NCBI GenBank assembly: GCA_900758165.1
Contig: CAAEQN010000077.1
Span: 1 to 26,774 of the forward strand
DNA: 26,774 bases
Direction of reading: 5' to 3'
Source of the DNA: Clostridia bacterium
GTDB lineage: Bacteria; Bacillota; Clostridia; TANB77; CAG-508
Below are positions 8,400 to 16,520 of this stretch, in pieces; the stretch's first letter is position 1, and each line of letters opens with the position of its first letter. Under the pieces are notes generated by a model. That model searched no databases. It was not told the DNA's origin and saw only the letters and a list, made by a program, of their open reading frames with translations. A program made the position numbers and the translations under genes.

Positions 8400-8446
8400 A
8401 AAAGCCGAAAAGTAAGATATAAAATCTAATTTTCAGCTTTTAATTT
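8400..8446. terminator. Bidirectional terminator between truB and the inverted gene
   Basis: An interrupted stem pairs AAAAGCCGAAAAGT with the TTTTCAGCTTTT side, plus an inner AGAT/ATCT around 8415-8427. T-rich sequence (TTTTAATTTTATTTTT) follows on the plus strand, and the mirror-image A-rich side serves the minus strand. There are two internal mismatches, so the stem is of moderate strength. Confidence 0.65.
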
Positions 8447-9255
8447 TATTTTTCACAAACAAAATTAATAGTGTTTTTTAATTCTTTGGAAATATCTCCA
8501 TCATATATACTTTTTGAATTTGCATCATCTTTTAGGGGTATATCTATACGAACGGTAGCCGTATGAAGTTCATCTAAATTATTTTTGATATGGATCTTAA
8601 AAGATACACTATTGGCAATAGAATTTAGAGTTATTCCACATCTTTTTAATAAAGAACCATTATAAGTAACTGGATTTTCTACATCAGATATTAAATAATT
8701 ACTCTTTATCAAATTTAAATATTCTAAATTTATAGAATTGCTTAAATTGGAATAAACTTCAGGTTTTGAATAATCAATATCAGTATTAGTTACAGGCAAA
8801 ACATTATAAGTAAGTCTATCTACAATACGATTTCCAGGATTTAAATTAAATTTGCCAAAATCTAAAATATTTTTATAATACAAATTTGAAGACCCAGACT
8901 CTAAAGTATCAAATTGGATATTATCTATATACAATTCTTTAATTGTACTCTCATCAGTTTTATCAGAATTACTAGATATGTATATAGCAATGTCTGTATA
9001 TTGATAGATGTTTAAGTCTAATACTGAATTTTGATTATTATTTACAGCATCAGCAGAACTATATAAGTATATTTTATCTATTGAAAATATTTGATTATTG
9101 TTTAAAGTTGCAATATCGGATAAAGTATTTCCTAGAGACTTTTTACGTTCAGCATCTTTGTAATTTATTTTTATTAAAACAAAAAGCAAAAATAACAGCA
9201 ATACAAAAATAATTAATTTTATAATATGCTTTTTATGATCTTTTGATAATTTCAT
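8446..9255 (-). CDS. Membrane-anchored hypothetical protein, 269 aa
   Basis: I do not recognise the family. The N-terminus has a short basic segment (MKLSKDHKKH), one transmembrane helix at about 11-30, and then about 235 residues predicted outside the cell. This part is rich in Asn, Ser, Ile and Tyr, with alternating patterns typical of beta-structure (LDLNIYQYTDIAIYIS; SFKIHIKNNLDELHTATVRIDIPL). The last ~60 residues look like an immunoglobulin-like or beta-sandwich domain. There are only two Cys (both in the C-terminal third) and no catalytic motif. ATG is preceded on the minus strand by GAAGGAG at a good distance. It is alone and inverted between the truB operon and tig, at the spot where ribF/rpsO would normally follow truB. 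Confidence 0.8.
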   Translation of the reverse strand: MKLSKDHKKHIIKLIIFVLLLFLLFVLIKINYKDAERKKSLGNTLSDIATLNNNQIFSIDKIYLYSSADAVNNNQNSVLDLNIYQYTDIAIYISSNSDKTDESTIKELYIDNIQFDTLESGSSNLYYKNILDFGKFNLNPGNRIVDRLTYNVLPVTNTDIDYSKPEVYSNLSNSINLEYLNLIKSNYLISDVENPVTYNGSLLKRCGITLNSIANSVSFKIHIKNNLDELHTATVRIDIPLKDDANSKSIYDGDISKELKNTINFVCEK

Positions 9256-9275
9256 ATAAAATCTCCTTCAATTAT

Positions 9276-9304
9276 ATTATATAGATTAATGGTTTAAATA
9301 TTAA
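9276..9304 (-). promoter_or_regulatory. Possible promoter of the 269-aa gene
   Basis: On the minus strand TTAATA (9304-9299), 17 bases, then TATAAT (9281-9276). The -35 box is weak, and overlapping TATAAT copies make the exact -10 uncertain. It is back to back with the tig promoter. Confidence 0.4.
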
Positions 9305-9389
9305 TAATTATTATGTACCACAAAAATATAAAAAAATCAATACAATATTACTGTATTATTATTAATTTTACATAAAGGCAAAAAAATGC

Positions 9390-9417
9390 TTGCAATATAT
9401 GGAATTTATGATATAAT
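9390..9417 (+). promoter_or_regulatory. Predicted promoter of tig
   Basis: TTGCAA at 9390-9395, a 16-base spacer, TATAAT at 9412-9417 with TGA in front (extended -10). It lies 43 bases before the tig start and probably also serves clpP and clpX. No CIRCE or CtsR-type operator was recognised around it. Confidence 0.75.
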
Positions 9418-9459
9418 AGACTAGCAGTTTAATTAAAAACAAGAAAGGACATGAATTAA

Positions 9460-10746
9460 ATGAGTATAAAAATAGAAAAAACAAAAAACAACAATGAATT
9501 AAAATTAGAATTTACAATTGAAGCAAAGAAATTTGATGAAGCAATAATGAAAGTATATGCTAAAAGTGCAAAATATTTTAATGTACCAGGATTCAGAAAA
9601 GGAAAAGCTCCATTCAATATAGTTGAAAGAATGTATGGAGACGAAATATTTTACGAAGACGCTTTTAACGAATTAGTTCCATCAATATATGAAAAAGAAA
9701 TAGAAGAAAATGAAATAGAAGCTGTTAGTAAACCAGATATTCATATCGTAAATATGAAAAAAGGTGAAGATTTAGTATTTACAGCTACAGTTCAAACAAA
9801 ACCAGAAGTTACATTAGGAAAATATAAGGGTGTTGAAATAAAAAAAGTTGAATATCCTGTAACTGATGAAGATGTAGAACATGAATTATCACACATGCAA
9901 GAACATAATGCAAGAACAATTACAGTAGAAGACAGACCAGTAAAAGAAAAAGACATAGCAGTAATTGATTTTGAAGGATTTGTAGATGGAAAACCTTTTG
10001 AAGGTGGAAAAGCAGAAAAGCATGAATTAGAAATAGGAAGCAAGACATTTATTCCAGGATTTGAAGACCAAGTAATTGGAATGAAAGTTGATGAAGAAAA
10101 AGATATAAAAGTAAAATTCCCAGAGGATTACTTCTCTAAAGATTTAGCAGGAAAAGATGCTACATTTAAAGTAAAATTACATGAAATAAGAGAGAAGAAA
10201 TTACCAGAATTAGATGATGAATTTGCTAAAGATGTTTCAGAGTTTGATACTTTAGCTGAATTAAAAGCAAGTATAAAAGAAAAGAAACAATCAGAAAATG
10301 AAAACAGAGCAAAACACGAAACAGAAGATTTAGCAATAGAAGCAGTATCTAAAGAAACAAAAATAGACATTCCTTCAGGAATGATAGAAAATGAAGTAGA
10401 TGCAATGATAAGAAATATGGAACAACAATTAGCATATCAAGGAATTAAATTAGAACAATATCTACAAATAATGAACAAGACAAGAAAAGATATAGAAGAC
10501 AATTATAAAGAGCAAGCTGAAAAGAATGTAAAATCAAGATTAATATTAGAAGAAATAATAAAAGCAGAAAAATTAGAAGCAAGTAAAGAAGAGGTTGATG
10601 CAAAAATAAAAGAAATGGCAACAAGTTATGGCAAAAAAGAAGAAGAATTAAGCAAAAACGAAGCACTAAAAGAATACATTGCTAATAATATAAAAACAGA
10701 AAAAGCAATAGAACTAATAGTAAAAAATGCTAAAATAAAGAAATAA
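9460..10746 (+). CDS. tig: Trigger factor (ribosome-associated chaperone, peptidyl-prolyl isomerase)
   Basis: Trigger factor docks at the ribosomal exit tunnel and shields nascent chains. The N-terminal ribosome-binding domain contains the signature GFRKGKAP at residues 44-51. The FKBP-type isomerase domain follows at about 155-245 (DIAVIDFEGFVDGKPFEGG, then IPGFEDQVIGM and FPEDYFSKDLAGKDATFKV). The C-terminal helical arms are Lys/Glu rich. Its 428 residues are the normal size. ATG 9460 has AAAGGAC upstream. The tig-clpP-clpX order is standard in Clostridia and links folding to proteolysis. Confidence 0.96.
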   Translation: MSIKIEKTKNNNELKLEFTIEAKKFDEAIMKVYAKSAKYFNVPGFRKGKAPFNIVERMYGDEIFYEDAFNELVPSIYEKEIEENEIEAVSKPDIHIVNMKKGEDLVFTATVQTKPEVTLGKYKGVEIKKVEYPVTDEDVEHELSHMQEHNARTITVEDRPVKEKDIAVIDFEGFVDGKPFEGGKAEKHELEIGSKTFIPGFEDQVIGMKVDEEKDIKVKFPEDYFSKDLAGKDATFKVKLHEIREKKLPELDDEFAKDVSEFDTLAELKASIKEKKQSENENRAKHETEDLAIEAVSKETKIDIPSGMIENEVDAMIRNMEQQLAYQGIKLEQYLQIMNKTRKDIEDNYKEQAEKNVKSRLILEEIIKAEKLEASKEEVDAKIKEMATSYGKKEEELSKNEALKEYIANNIKTEKAIELIVKNAKIKK

Positions 10747-10753
10747 TAAATAA

Positions 10754-10807
10754 AATAGTTAGGGGGTCATTTATATAAATAATATATTGTTGTGCTCACT
10801 AACTATT
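10754..10807 (+). repeat. Inverted repeat in the clpP leader
   Basis: AATAGTTAG (10754-10762) and CTAACTATT (10799-10807) are perfect 9-base complements separated by 36 bases, ending just before the AAGGAGG of clpP. The long AT-rich loop makes a stable RNA hairpin doubtful. It could be a regulatory element or chance. Confidence 0.35.
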
Positions 10808-10831
10808 ATAAATTTAAGGAGGATTTTAATT

Positions 10832-11437
10832 ATGTTAGAAAAAAATAGTTTAGTACCTTATGTTATTGAACAATCAGCTAGAGGAGAGAGATCTTATGAT
10901 ATATTCTCTAGATTATTAAAAGATAGAATAATATTTTTAGGAGAAGAAGTAAATGCTACTTCAGCAGGATTAGTTGTGGCTCAATTATTATTCCTAGAAT
11001 CAGAAGATCCAGATAAAGAGATAGATTTGTATCTAAATACACCAGGAGGATCTATTACAGATGGAATGGCAATAGTTGACACAATGAATTATATAAAATG
11101 CCCAGTATCTACAATATGTGTTGGAATGGCAGCAAGTATGGGGTCAGTTCTACTTGCTTCAGGAGAAAAAGGAAAAAGATTTGCAACTCCTAATTCAGAA
11201 ATATTAATACATCAACCATTAATTGGTGGTGGAGGACTTTCTGGACAAACAACAGAAATTAAAATACATGCAGACCACATGGTAAAGACTAGAGAAAAAT
11301 TAAATAAAATATTGAGTGATAGAACAGGTCAACCAATAGAAGTAATTAATAGAGATACAGAAAGAGATAATTACATGACAGCTGAAGAAGCTTTAAAATA
11401 TGGATTAATTGATGGAATAATGGAAAAAAGAAAGTAA
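10832..11437 (+). CDS. clpP: ATP-dependent Clp protease proteolytic subunit ClpP
   Basis: ClpP forms the tetradecameric serine protease barrel fed by ClpX or ClpC. The catalytic triad is visible: Ser102 in GMAASMGSVLLASG, His127 in EILIHQPL, and Asp179 in DTERDNYMTAEEA. Compared with E. coli ClpP there is a 3-residue Gly-rich insertion after the catalytic His (LIGGGGLSGQ). The start is ATG 10832, preceded by AAGGAGG at 8-9 bases; an upstream in-frame TTG at 10787 lacks a suitable site and would add an unrelated hydrophobic extension. The 201-residue length is typical. clpX follows after 62 bases. Confidence 0.96.
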   Translation: MLEKNSLVPYVIEQSARGERSYDIFSRLLKDRIIFLGEEVNATSAGLVVAQLLFLESEDPDKEIDLYLNTPGGSITDGMAIVDTMNYIKCPVSTICVGMAASMGSVLLASGEKGKRFATPNSEILIHQPLIGGGGLSGQTTEIKIHADHMVKTREKLNKILSDRTGQPIEVINRDTERDNYMTAEEALKYGLIDGIMEKRK

Positions 11438-11499
11438 ATACTATTAATTATATAAAATTTATATAAAATACAAAGTATTTAATAAAAAGGAGAAAATTT

Positions 11500-12819
11500 A
11501 TGCCAAAAGGAGATAAAGAAAGAACAATAAGATGTTCTTTTTGTGGAAAGAAACAAGAGGAAGTTACTAGAATAATAGCAGGTCCAGGAGTATATATATG
11601 TGATGAATGTACAAGAGTATGCTCTAATATTATTGAAAATGATTTATATGAAGAAAGTGAATTAACGTATGAACAAGAAAATTCTGGTGAACTACCAAAG
11701 CCAGAAGAAATAAAGAAAATATTAGATGATTATGTAATAGGACAAGATGAAGCAAAAAAGACTTTAGCGGTAGCTGTATATAATCATTATAAAAGAATAA
11801 ATAATTCAAAAAGAATAGCAGACAAAGATGATGTAGAAATACAAAAAAGCAATATTCTTTTATTAGGACCAACAGGATGTGGAAAGACGTTACTTGCACA
11901 AACACTTGCAAAGATTTTACAAGTTCCATTTGCTATAGCAGATGCTACAACATTAACAGAAGCAGGATACGTTGGCGAAGACGTAGAAAATATTTTATTA
12001 AAACTAATTCAAGCTGCAGACTATGATGTTGAAAAAGCAGAAAGAGGAATTATATATATAGATGAAATTGATAAAATATCAAGAAAGTCAGAAAACCCAT
12101 CAATAACAAGAGATGTAAGTGGAGAAGGTGTTCAACAGGCTTTATTAAAGATAGTAGAAGGAACAACTGCATCAGTTCCACCTCAAGGAGGAAGAAAACA
12201 TCCTCATCAAGAGTTTATACAAATTAATACTCAAAATATATTATTTATATGTGGAGGAGCTTTTGATGGCCTTGAAAAAATAATTAAAGAAAGAGTAGAC
12301 AAAAAGACAATAGGATTTGGAGCAACTATTCAAAGTAATAAAGAGATGAATAAATACGAAGTATTTGATTCTCTATTGCCACAAGATTTATTAAAATTCG
12401 GTCTAATTCCAGAATTCGTAGGAAGATTGCCAATAATAACTACTTTAAAAGAATTAGATAAAGATGCATTAATAAAAATAATAACAGAACCAAAAAATTC
12501 TCTTGTAAAACAGTACAAGAAATTGTTTAGCTATGACAATGTAGAATTAGAATTCGAAAAAGAAGCATTAGAGGCTATTGTTAACAAAGCTATAGAAAGA
12601 AAAACAGGAGCTAGAGGATTAAGAGCTATAGTAGAAGATATAATGAGAGATATTATGTTTGAGATACCATCAAATCCTAAAATAGAAAAATGTATAATAA
12701 CAAAAGAAACTGTAGAAAACAAAGAAGCTCCAAAAATAATCATTAATAACAATAGAGAAATTCCTAAAAAAGTAAAACCTAAAAGATCAAGTACAACTAA
12801 AAAAACAGGTACAGCATAA
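11500..12819 (+). CDS. clpX: ATP-dependent Clp protease ATP-binding subunit ClpX
   Basis: ClpX is the AAA+ unfoldase of the ClpXP protease. The N-terminal zinc-binding domain uses Cys12, Cys15, Cys34 and Cys37 (CSFCGKK, then CDECTRVC). The AAA+ module has Walker A GPTGCGKT (123-130), the pore loop GYVGEDVEN, Walker B GIIYIDEIDKI and the arginine-finger region (LIPEFVGRLPI). The ClpP-docking IGF loop is present in KKTIGFGAT. The C-terminal subdomain carries KTGARGLRAIVEDIM. After it comes a basic tail (KKVKPKRSSTTKKTGTA). ATG 11500 follows AAAAAGGAG. The lon gene that can follow clpX in Firmicutes is not here; an unrelated membrane protein gene takes its place. Confidence 0.97.
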   Translation: MPKGDKERTIRCSFCGKKQEEVTRIIAGPGVYICDECTRVCSNIIENDLYEESELTYEQENSGELPKPEEIKKILDDYVIGQDEAKKTLAVAVYNHYKRINNSKRIADKDDVEIQKSNILLLGPTGCGKTLLAQTLAKILQVPFAIADATTLTEAGYVGEDVENILLKLIQAADYDVEKAERGIIYIDEIDKISRKSENPSITRDVSGEGVQQALLKIVEGTTASVPPQGGRKHPHQEFIQINTQNILFICGGAFDGLEKIIKERVDKKTIGFGATIQSNKEMNKYEVFDSLLPQDLLKFGLIPEFVGRLPIITTLKELDKDALIKIITEPKNSLVKQYKKLFSYDNVELEFEKEALEAIVNKAIERKTGARGLRAIVEDIMRDIMFEIPSNPKIEKCIITKETVENKEAPKIIINNNREIPKKVKPKRSSTTKKTGTA

Positions 12820-12833
12820 CTTAAATAAAAACA

Positions 12834-12873
12834 ATATTTCATAAGATTAAAATTATTTAATCTTATGAAATAT
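12834..12873 (+). repeat. Perfect 17-bp inverted repeat after clpX
   Basis: The arms at 12834-12850 (starting ATATTTCATAAGATT) and 12857-12873 are perfect complements with a 6-base loop. Only ATTAAATAAAAA follows, not a T-run, so on the plus strand it is not a canonical terminator. It may partly terminate, protect the clpX mRNA 3' end, or act as an operator for the next gene. Confidence 0.6.
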
Positions 12874-12900
12874 ATTAAATAAAAAGGAAAAATTGGGGAA

Positions 12901-14250
12901 ATGGAAAACGATACAAAGAAGATAAGAAATAGAATATCTAATATAATAGCGCTTATTCTTATAATAGTTGCAATTATAATGTACAAAAAATATGATTTTA
13001 ATTTTTATACTAAAGGAATACAAAAGACTGGCATAACACTATTTTCTAGAGATTCAAAAATAAAATGTTCAAAAGGGAGAAGTTACAAAATAGAAAATAA
13101 AGAACTAAACGATGCTATGTTTTATAAAGAAATAAAAGTAACACCAAATACACCATATAAAGTAACGTGTATGATAAAAACAGAAAATGTAGTAGGAAAT
13201 AGTCCTGTTGCAGGAGCTCAAATCTGTCTAAATAAATCGGAAGAACATTCAGAAGTTGTTACTGGAACCAATGACTGGACAAAAGTAGAATTTTTATTTA
13301 ATTCAAAATGTAATGACAAAATAGAAGTGGGATTTAGACTGGGTGGAAATTTAATGGAAGCATCGGGAACAGCATGGTTTTCTAATTTAACAATAGAAAA
13401 AGGTGCTGCAGATGTGAGTAACACATGGAAGTTTGGATGTTTTATTTTAGATAATACAGATGTTACAGCTGGAGACAATAAATTAAAACTTACAATTAGT
13501 GAGTTTGAAAGAAGTACTGTTATAGCGGATATGAGAAGATTTAAAGATACTATTAATCAAGTTTCTAATAATCAAATGAATATAGAATATGAAATAACAG
13601 AAATAACTACTCCATTAACAACATTATCTTATGATGAGAATAATGGTTATTACATTAGTGAAAAAGATGTATATAATCTAATAAATACTTATGTGAAAGA
13701 AAATGAATATGATCATATTTTTGTTTGTACGAATTTACCTCTTGAAAGTAAATTATTAAACGATGAAAATATATGTGAATGGATAGGTCTTGGAAATATG
13801 ATTTATATTGGAAAAGGTTTTTCTAATATAAGAATTACACCTAGTGATTATAGATATTCTTCTCAAAATACTTTCCCAGATGAAGTTTTTCTACATGAAT
13901 TTCTTCATACATTAGAGAGAAATGCGGAAGAATATGGATACAAAGATGTGCCGGAACTTCACGATTATGAAAAATATGGTTATGTAGAAGACAAATATGA
14001 TGGCTTAAGAAAATGGTATACAGCATATATGAACAAAAACATAAAATCTGATAGTGGTTATATTGGATTGCCATCAGAGATTTATACTTTAAAACCAACA
14101 AAAGAGAGCGACTTTGAATATTCATATAAATTAGATGTTTTAGAAGAACCTCATAATATAATAGAAACAACTCAAAGTATAATAGAAAAAGTAAAAAATT
14201 TATTTAGAAATAAACAAACAACTTACAAAGTCGAAGGAGTATCAGAATAA
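12901..14250 (+). CDS. Membrane-anchored putative zinc metallopeptidase with carbohydrate-binding-like domain, 449 aa
   Basis: Residues 12-28 form a single transmembrane helix after a basic N-terminus, so the bulk is probably outside the cell. Residues about 75-170 look like a jelly-roll ligand-binding module of the CBM4/9 type: NTPYKVTCMIKTE, then NDWTKVEFLFNS and SGTAWFSNLTIEKG, the usual ending of such domains. The C-terminal half contains HEFLHTLER (His332, Glu333, His336), a zincin HExxH. LHDYEKYGY follows 17 residues later and His354 is a possible third zinc ligand, though I cannot place the family. ATG 12901 has GGGG very close upstream and AAAGGA further off, so translation may be weak. 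Its 3' end carries GAAGGAG, the ribosome binding site of queA, 2 bases from the stop. Proteolytic activity is inferred from the motif only. Confidence 0.75.
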   Translation: MENDTKKIRNRISNIIALILIIVAIIMYKKYDFNFYTKGIQKTGITLFSRDSKIKCSKGRSYKIENKELNDAMFYKEIKVTPNTPYKVTCMIKTENVVGNSPVAGAQICLNKSEEHSEVVTGTNDWTKVEFLFNSKCNDKIEVGFRLGGNLMEASGTAWFSNLTIEKGAADVSNTWKFGCFILDNTDVTAGDNKLKLTISEFERSTVIADMRRFKDTINQVSNNQMNIEYEITEITTPLTTLSYDENNGYYISEKDVYNLINTYVKENEYDHIFVCTNLPLESKLLNDENICEWIGLGNMIYIGKGFSNIRITPSDYRYSSQNTFPDEVFLHEFLHTLERNAEEYGYKDVPELHDYEKYGYVEDKYDGLRKWYTAYMNKNIKSDSGYIGLPSEIYTLKPTKESDFEYSYKLDVLEEPHNIIETTQSIIEKVKNLFRNKQTTYKVEGVSE

Positions 14251-14252
14251 AA

Positions 14253-15275
14253 ATGGAATTATCAGAATTTAACTATTATCTTCCAGAAGAATTAATAGCT
14301 CAAACGCCAATAAAAAAAAGAGATGAATCTCGATTAATGCTATTAGATAAAAAAACAGGGGAGATAGAGCACAAAATATTTAAAGATATAATAAATTATT
14401 TAGAGCCAGGTGACTGTATTGTTAGAAATAATACAAAGGTTATACCAGCCAGACTATATGGAAAAAAATCAACAGGAGCAAATGTAGAATTTATATTATT
14501 AAAAAATATAGAAGGCGACATTTGGGAAGCAATGGTAAGACCAGGAAATAAACTACATGTAGGGTCAAAAGTTATATTTGGAGATGGAATTCTTGAAGCA
14601 GAAATAATAGAAATATCTGAAGATGGTACTAGAAAAGTTAAGTTTAAGTATAATGGTATATTTAACGAAATATTAGATAAAATTGGGTTAATGCCACTTC
14701 CTCCATATATACATGAAAGCCTTAAAGATAATAACAGGTATCAAACTGTATATGCGAAATATAATGGTTCGGCAGCAGCACCAACAGCAGGACTTCACTT
14801 TACAGAAGAACTTTTAAAACAAATAGAAGAAAAAGGTGTAAAAATTGCAAATGTTACATTGCATGTTGGAATAGGAACATTTAGACCAGTAAAAGAAAAG
14901 AATATAGAAGATCATCACATGCACACAGAACACTATTATATAAAACAAGAAGATGTAGAGAAAATAAATTCTGCAAAATTATCAGGACATAGAGTAATTG
15001 CAGTTGGAACAACATCATGTAGAACTTTAGAAACAATAGCAGACGAAAAGGGACTTGTGAAAGAATGTGAAGGAGATACAGGAATATACATATATCCGGG
15101 ATATAAGTTTAAATGTATAGATGGACTAATAACAAATTTCCATCTACCAGAATCCACATTAGTAATGTTAGTATCAGCATTAGCGGGTAGAGAAAATATA
15201 TTAAATGCATATAATGAAGCTGTAAAAGAAAAATATAGATTTTTTAGTTTTGGAGATGCAATGTTTATACATTAA
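14253..15275 (+). CDS. queA: S-adenosylmethionine:tRNA ribosyltransferase-isomerase QueA
   Basis: QueA transfers and isomerises the ribosyl part of SAM onto preQ1-modified tRNA, giving epoxyqueuosine at the wobble position. Recognisable blocks: LSEFNYYLPEELIAQTP with RDESRLMLLD at the N-terminus, NNTKVIPARLYG, MPLPPYIH, the conserved YQTVYAKYNGSAAAPTAGLHFT region, LHVGIGTFRPV, GTTSCRTLE, and TNFHLPESTLVMLVSALAGRE near the end. The 340-residue length is normal. ATG 14253 lies two bases after the stop of the preceding gene, with GAAGGAG at 14233-14239 inside that gene, so the two are translationally linked. tgt follows 65 bases downstream, as usual. Confidence 0.96.
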   Translation: MELSEFNYYLPEELIAQTPIKKRDESRLMLLDKKTGEIEHKIFKDIINYLEPGDCIVRNNTKVIPARLYGKKSTGANVEFILLKNIEGDIWEAMVRPGNKLHVGSKVIFGDGILEAEIIEISEDGTRKVKFKYNGIFNEILDKIGLMPLPPYIHESLKDNNRYQTVYAKYNGSAAAPTAGLHFTEELLKQIEEKGVKIANVTLHVGIGTFRPVKEKNIEDHHMHTEHYYIKQEDVEKINSAKLSGHRVIAVGTTSCRTLETIADEKGLVKECEGDTGIYIYPGYKFKCIDGLITNFHLPESTLVMLVSALAGRENILNAYNEAVKEKYRFFSFGDAMFIH

Positions 15276-15340
15276 AAATATATAATGTATATAAAAAATA
15301 AAATATTTATTATATAAAACAAATAGGAAGGAAATAAAGA

Positions 15341-16474
15341 ATGCCAAAAGATGCAATAACTTACGAATTATTACATGTAGATAAAAATACAGGAGCAAGG
15401 AGAGGAATAGTACATACACATCATGGAGATATACAAACTCCTGTATTTATGCCAGTTGGAACACAAGCTACAGTAAAATCAATATCACCAGAAGAATTAA
15501 AAGAATTAGGAGCACAAATAATATTATCAAATACATATCATTTATATTTAAGACCTGGAGATGAACTTGTAAAAGAAGCGGGAGGACTTCATAAATTTAT
15601 GAATTGGGACAGACCAATTTTAACAGATTGTGGAGGATTTCAGGTATTTAGCTTAAGTGACTTAAGAACAATTTCAGAAGAGGGTGTTGAATTCAAATCT
15701 CATTTAGACGGAAGTAAACATTTCTTTTCACCAGAGAAAGTAATGCAAATAGAGGAAAATCTTGGAGCAGACATAATAATGTCATTTGATGAATGTTGCC
15801 CTTATCCATCAACTTATGAATATACAAAAAACTCGATGGAAAGAACAACAAGATGGGCAATAAGATGCAAAAAGGCACATGAAGGGCATGAAGAGAAACA
15901 AGGATTATTTGGAATAATACAAGGTGGTTTTTATGAAGATTTAAGAAAACAATCTGCAGAAGACTTAATAAAACTAGACTTTCCGGGATATGCAATAGGA
16001 GGAATAAGCGTAGGTGAACCTAAAGAAGAATATATAAAAATGTTAAGATATACAGCACCTTTAATGCCAGAAAACAAGCCAAGATATCTAATGGGAGTAG
16101 GTTCTCCAGATTATTTAATAGAAGCAGCTTTAGCAGGAATAGATATGTGTGATTGTGTTCTACCAACTAGAATAGCAAGAAATGGTACTGCAATGACATG
16201 GAATGGAAAAGTGGTTATAAGAAACGCAACCTATGAAAGAGATTTTTCTCCACTTGATGCAGAATGTGATTGCTACACTTGCAAAAACTATACAAGAGCA
16301 TATATTAGACATCTAGTAAAGACAAAGGAAATATTAGGAACTAGATTAATTTCATATCATAATTTATATTTCTTGACTAAATTAATGGAAAGAGTTAGAA
16401 TAGAAATAGAGAATGATAATCTTATAAATTTTAAAAATGAATTTTATAAAAAATATGGTTACACAAATGAATGA
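15341..16474 (+). CDS. tgt: tRNA-guanine transglycosylase (queuine/preQ1 exchange)
   Basis: Tgt swaps guanine 34 for preQ1 in tRNAs with GUN anticodons, the step before QueA. Catalytic and binding residues are intact: Asp96 in TDCGGFQVFSLS, the GGISVGEP recognition loop, nucleophile Asp271 in GIDMCDCVLPTRIARNG, and zinc ligands Cys309, Cys311, Cys314 and His340 (CDCYTC, then ISYHNLYF). The 377-residue length is standard. ATG 15341 has AGGAAGG upstream. The local pair queA-tgt gives only the late steps; preQ1 synthesis or uptake genes are not in this window, so preQ1 must come from elsewhere in the genome or from outside. Confidence 0.97.
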   Translation: MPKDAITYELLHVDKNTGARRGIVHTHHGDIQTPVFMPVGTQATVKSISPEELKELGAQIILSNTYHLYLRPGDELVKEAGGLHKFMNWDRPILTDCGGFQVFSLSDLRTISEEGVEFKSHLDGSKHFFSPEKVMQIEENLGADIIMSFDECCPYPSTYEYTKNSMERTTRWAIRCKKAHEGHEEKQGLFGIIQGGFYEDLRKQSAEDLIKLDFPGYAIGGISVGEPKEEYIKMLRYTAPLMPENKPRYLMGVGSPDYLIEAALAGIDMCDCVLPTRIARNGTAMTWNGKVVIRNATYERDFSPLDAECDCYTCKNYTRAYIRHLVKTKEILGTRLISYHNLYFLTKLMERVRIEIENDNLINFKNEFYKKYGYTNE

Positions 16475-16520
16475 TAGTGAAATATTTATAAAGCATTATC
16501 AAAAATAAGGGGGAAAAATT

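Noticed and set aside
10787..10831. Upstream in-frame TTG extension of clpP
   Set aside because: The extension is unlike ClpP N-termini, the AGGGGG at 10761-10766 is about 20 bases away, and ATG 10832 has an ideal AAGGAGG.
12531..12986. 151-codon minus-strand frame across the clpX 3' end
   Set aside because: It runs antisense through conserved clpX codons and the inverted repeat, with no ribosome site or recognisable domain.
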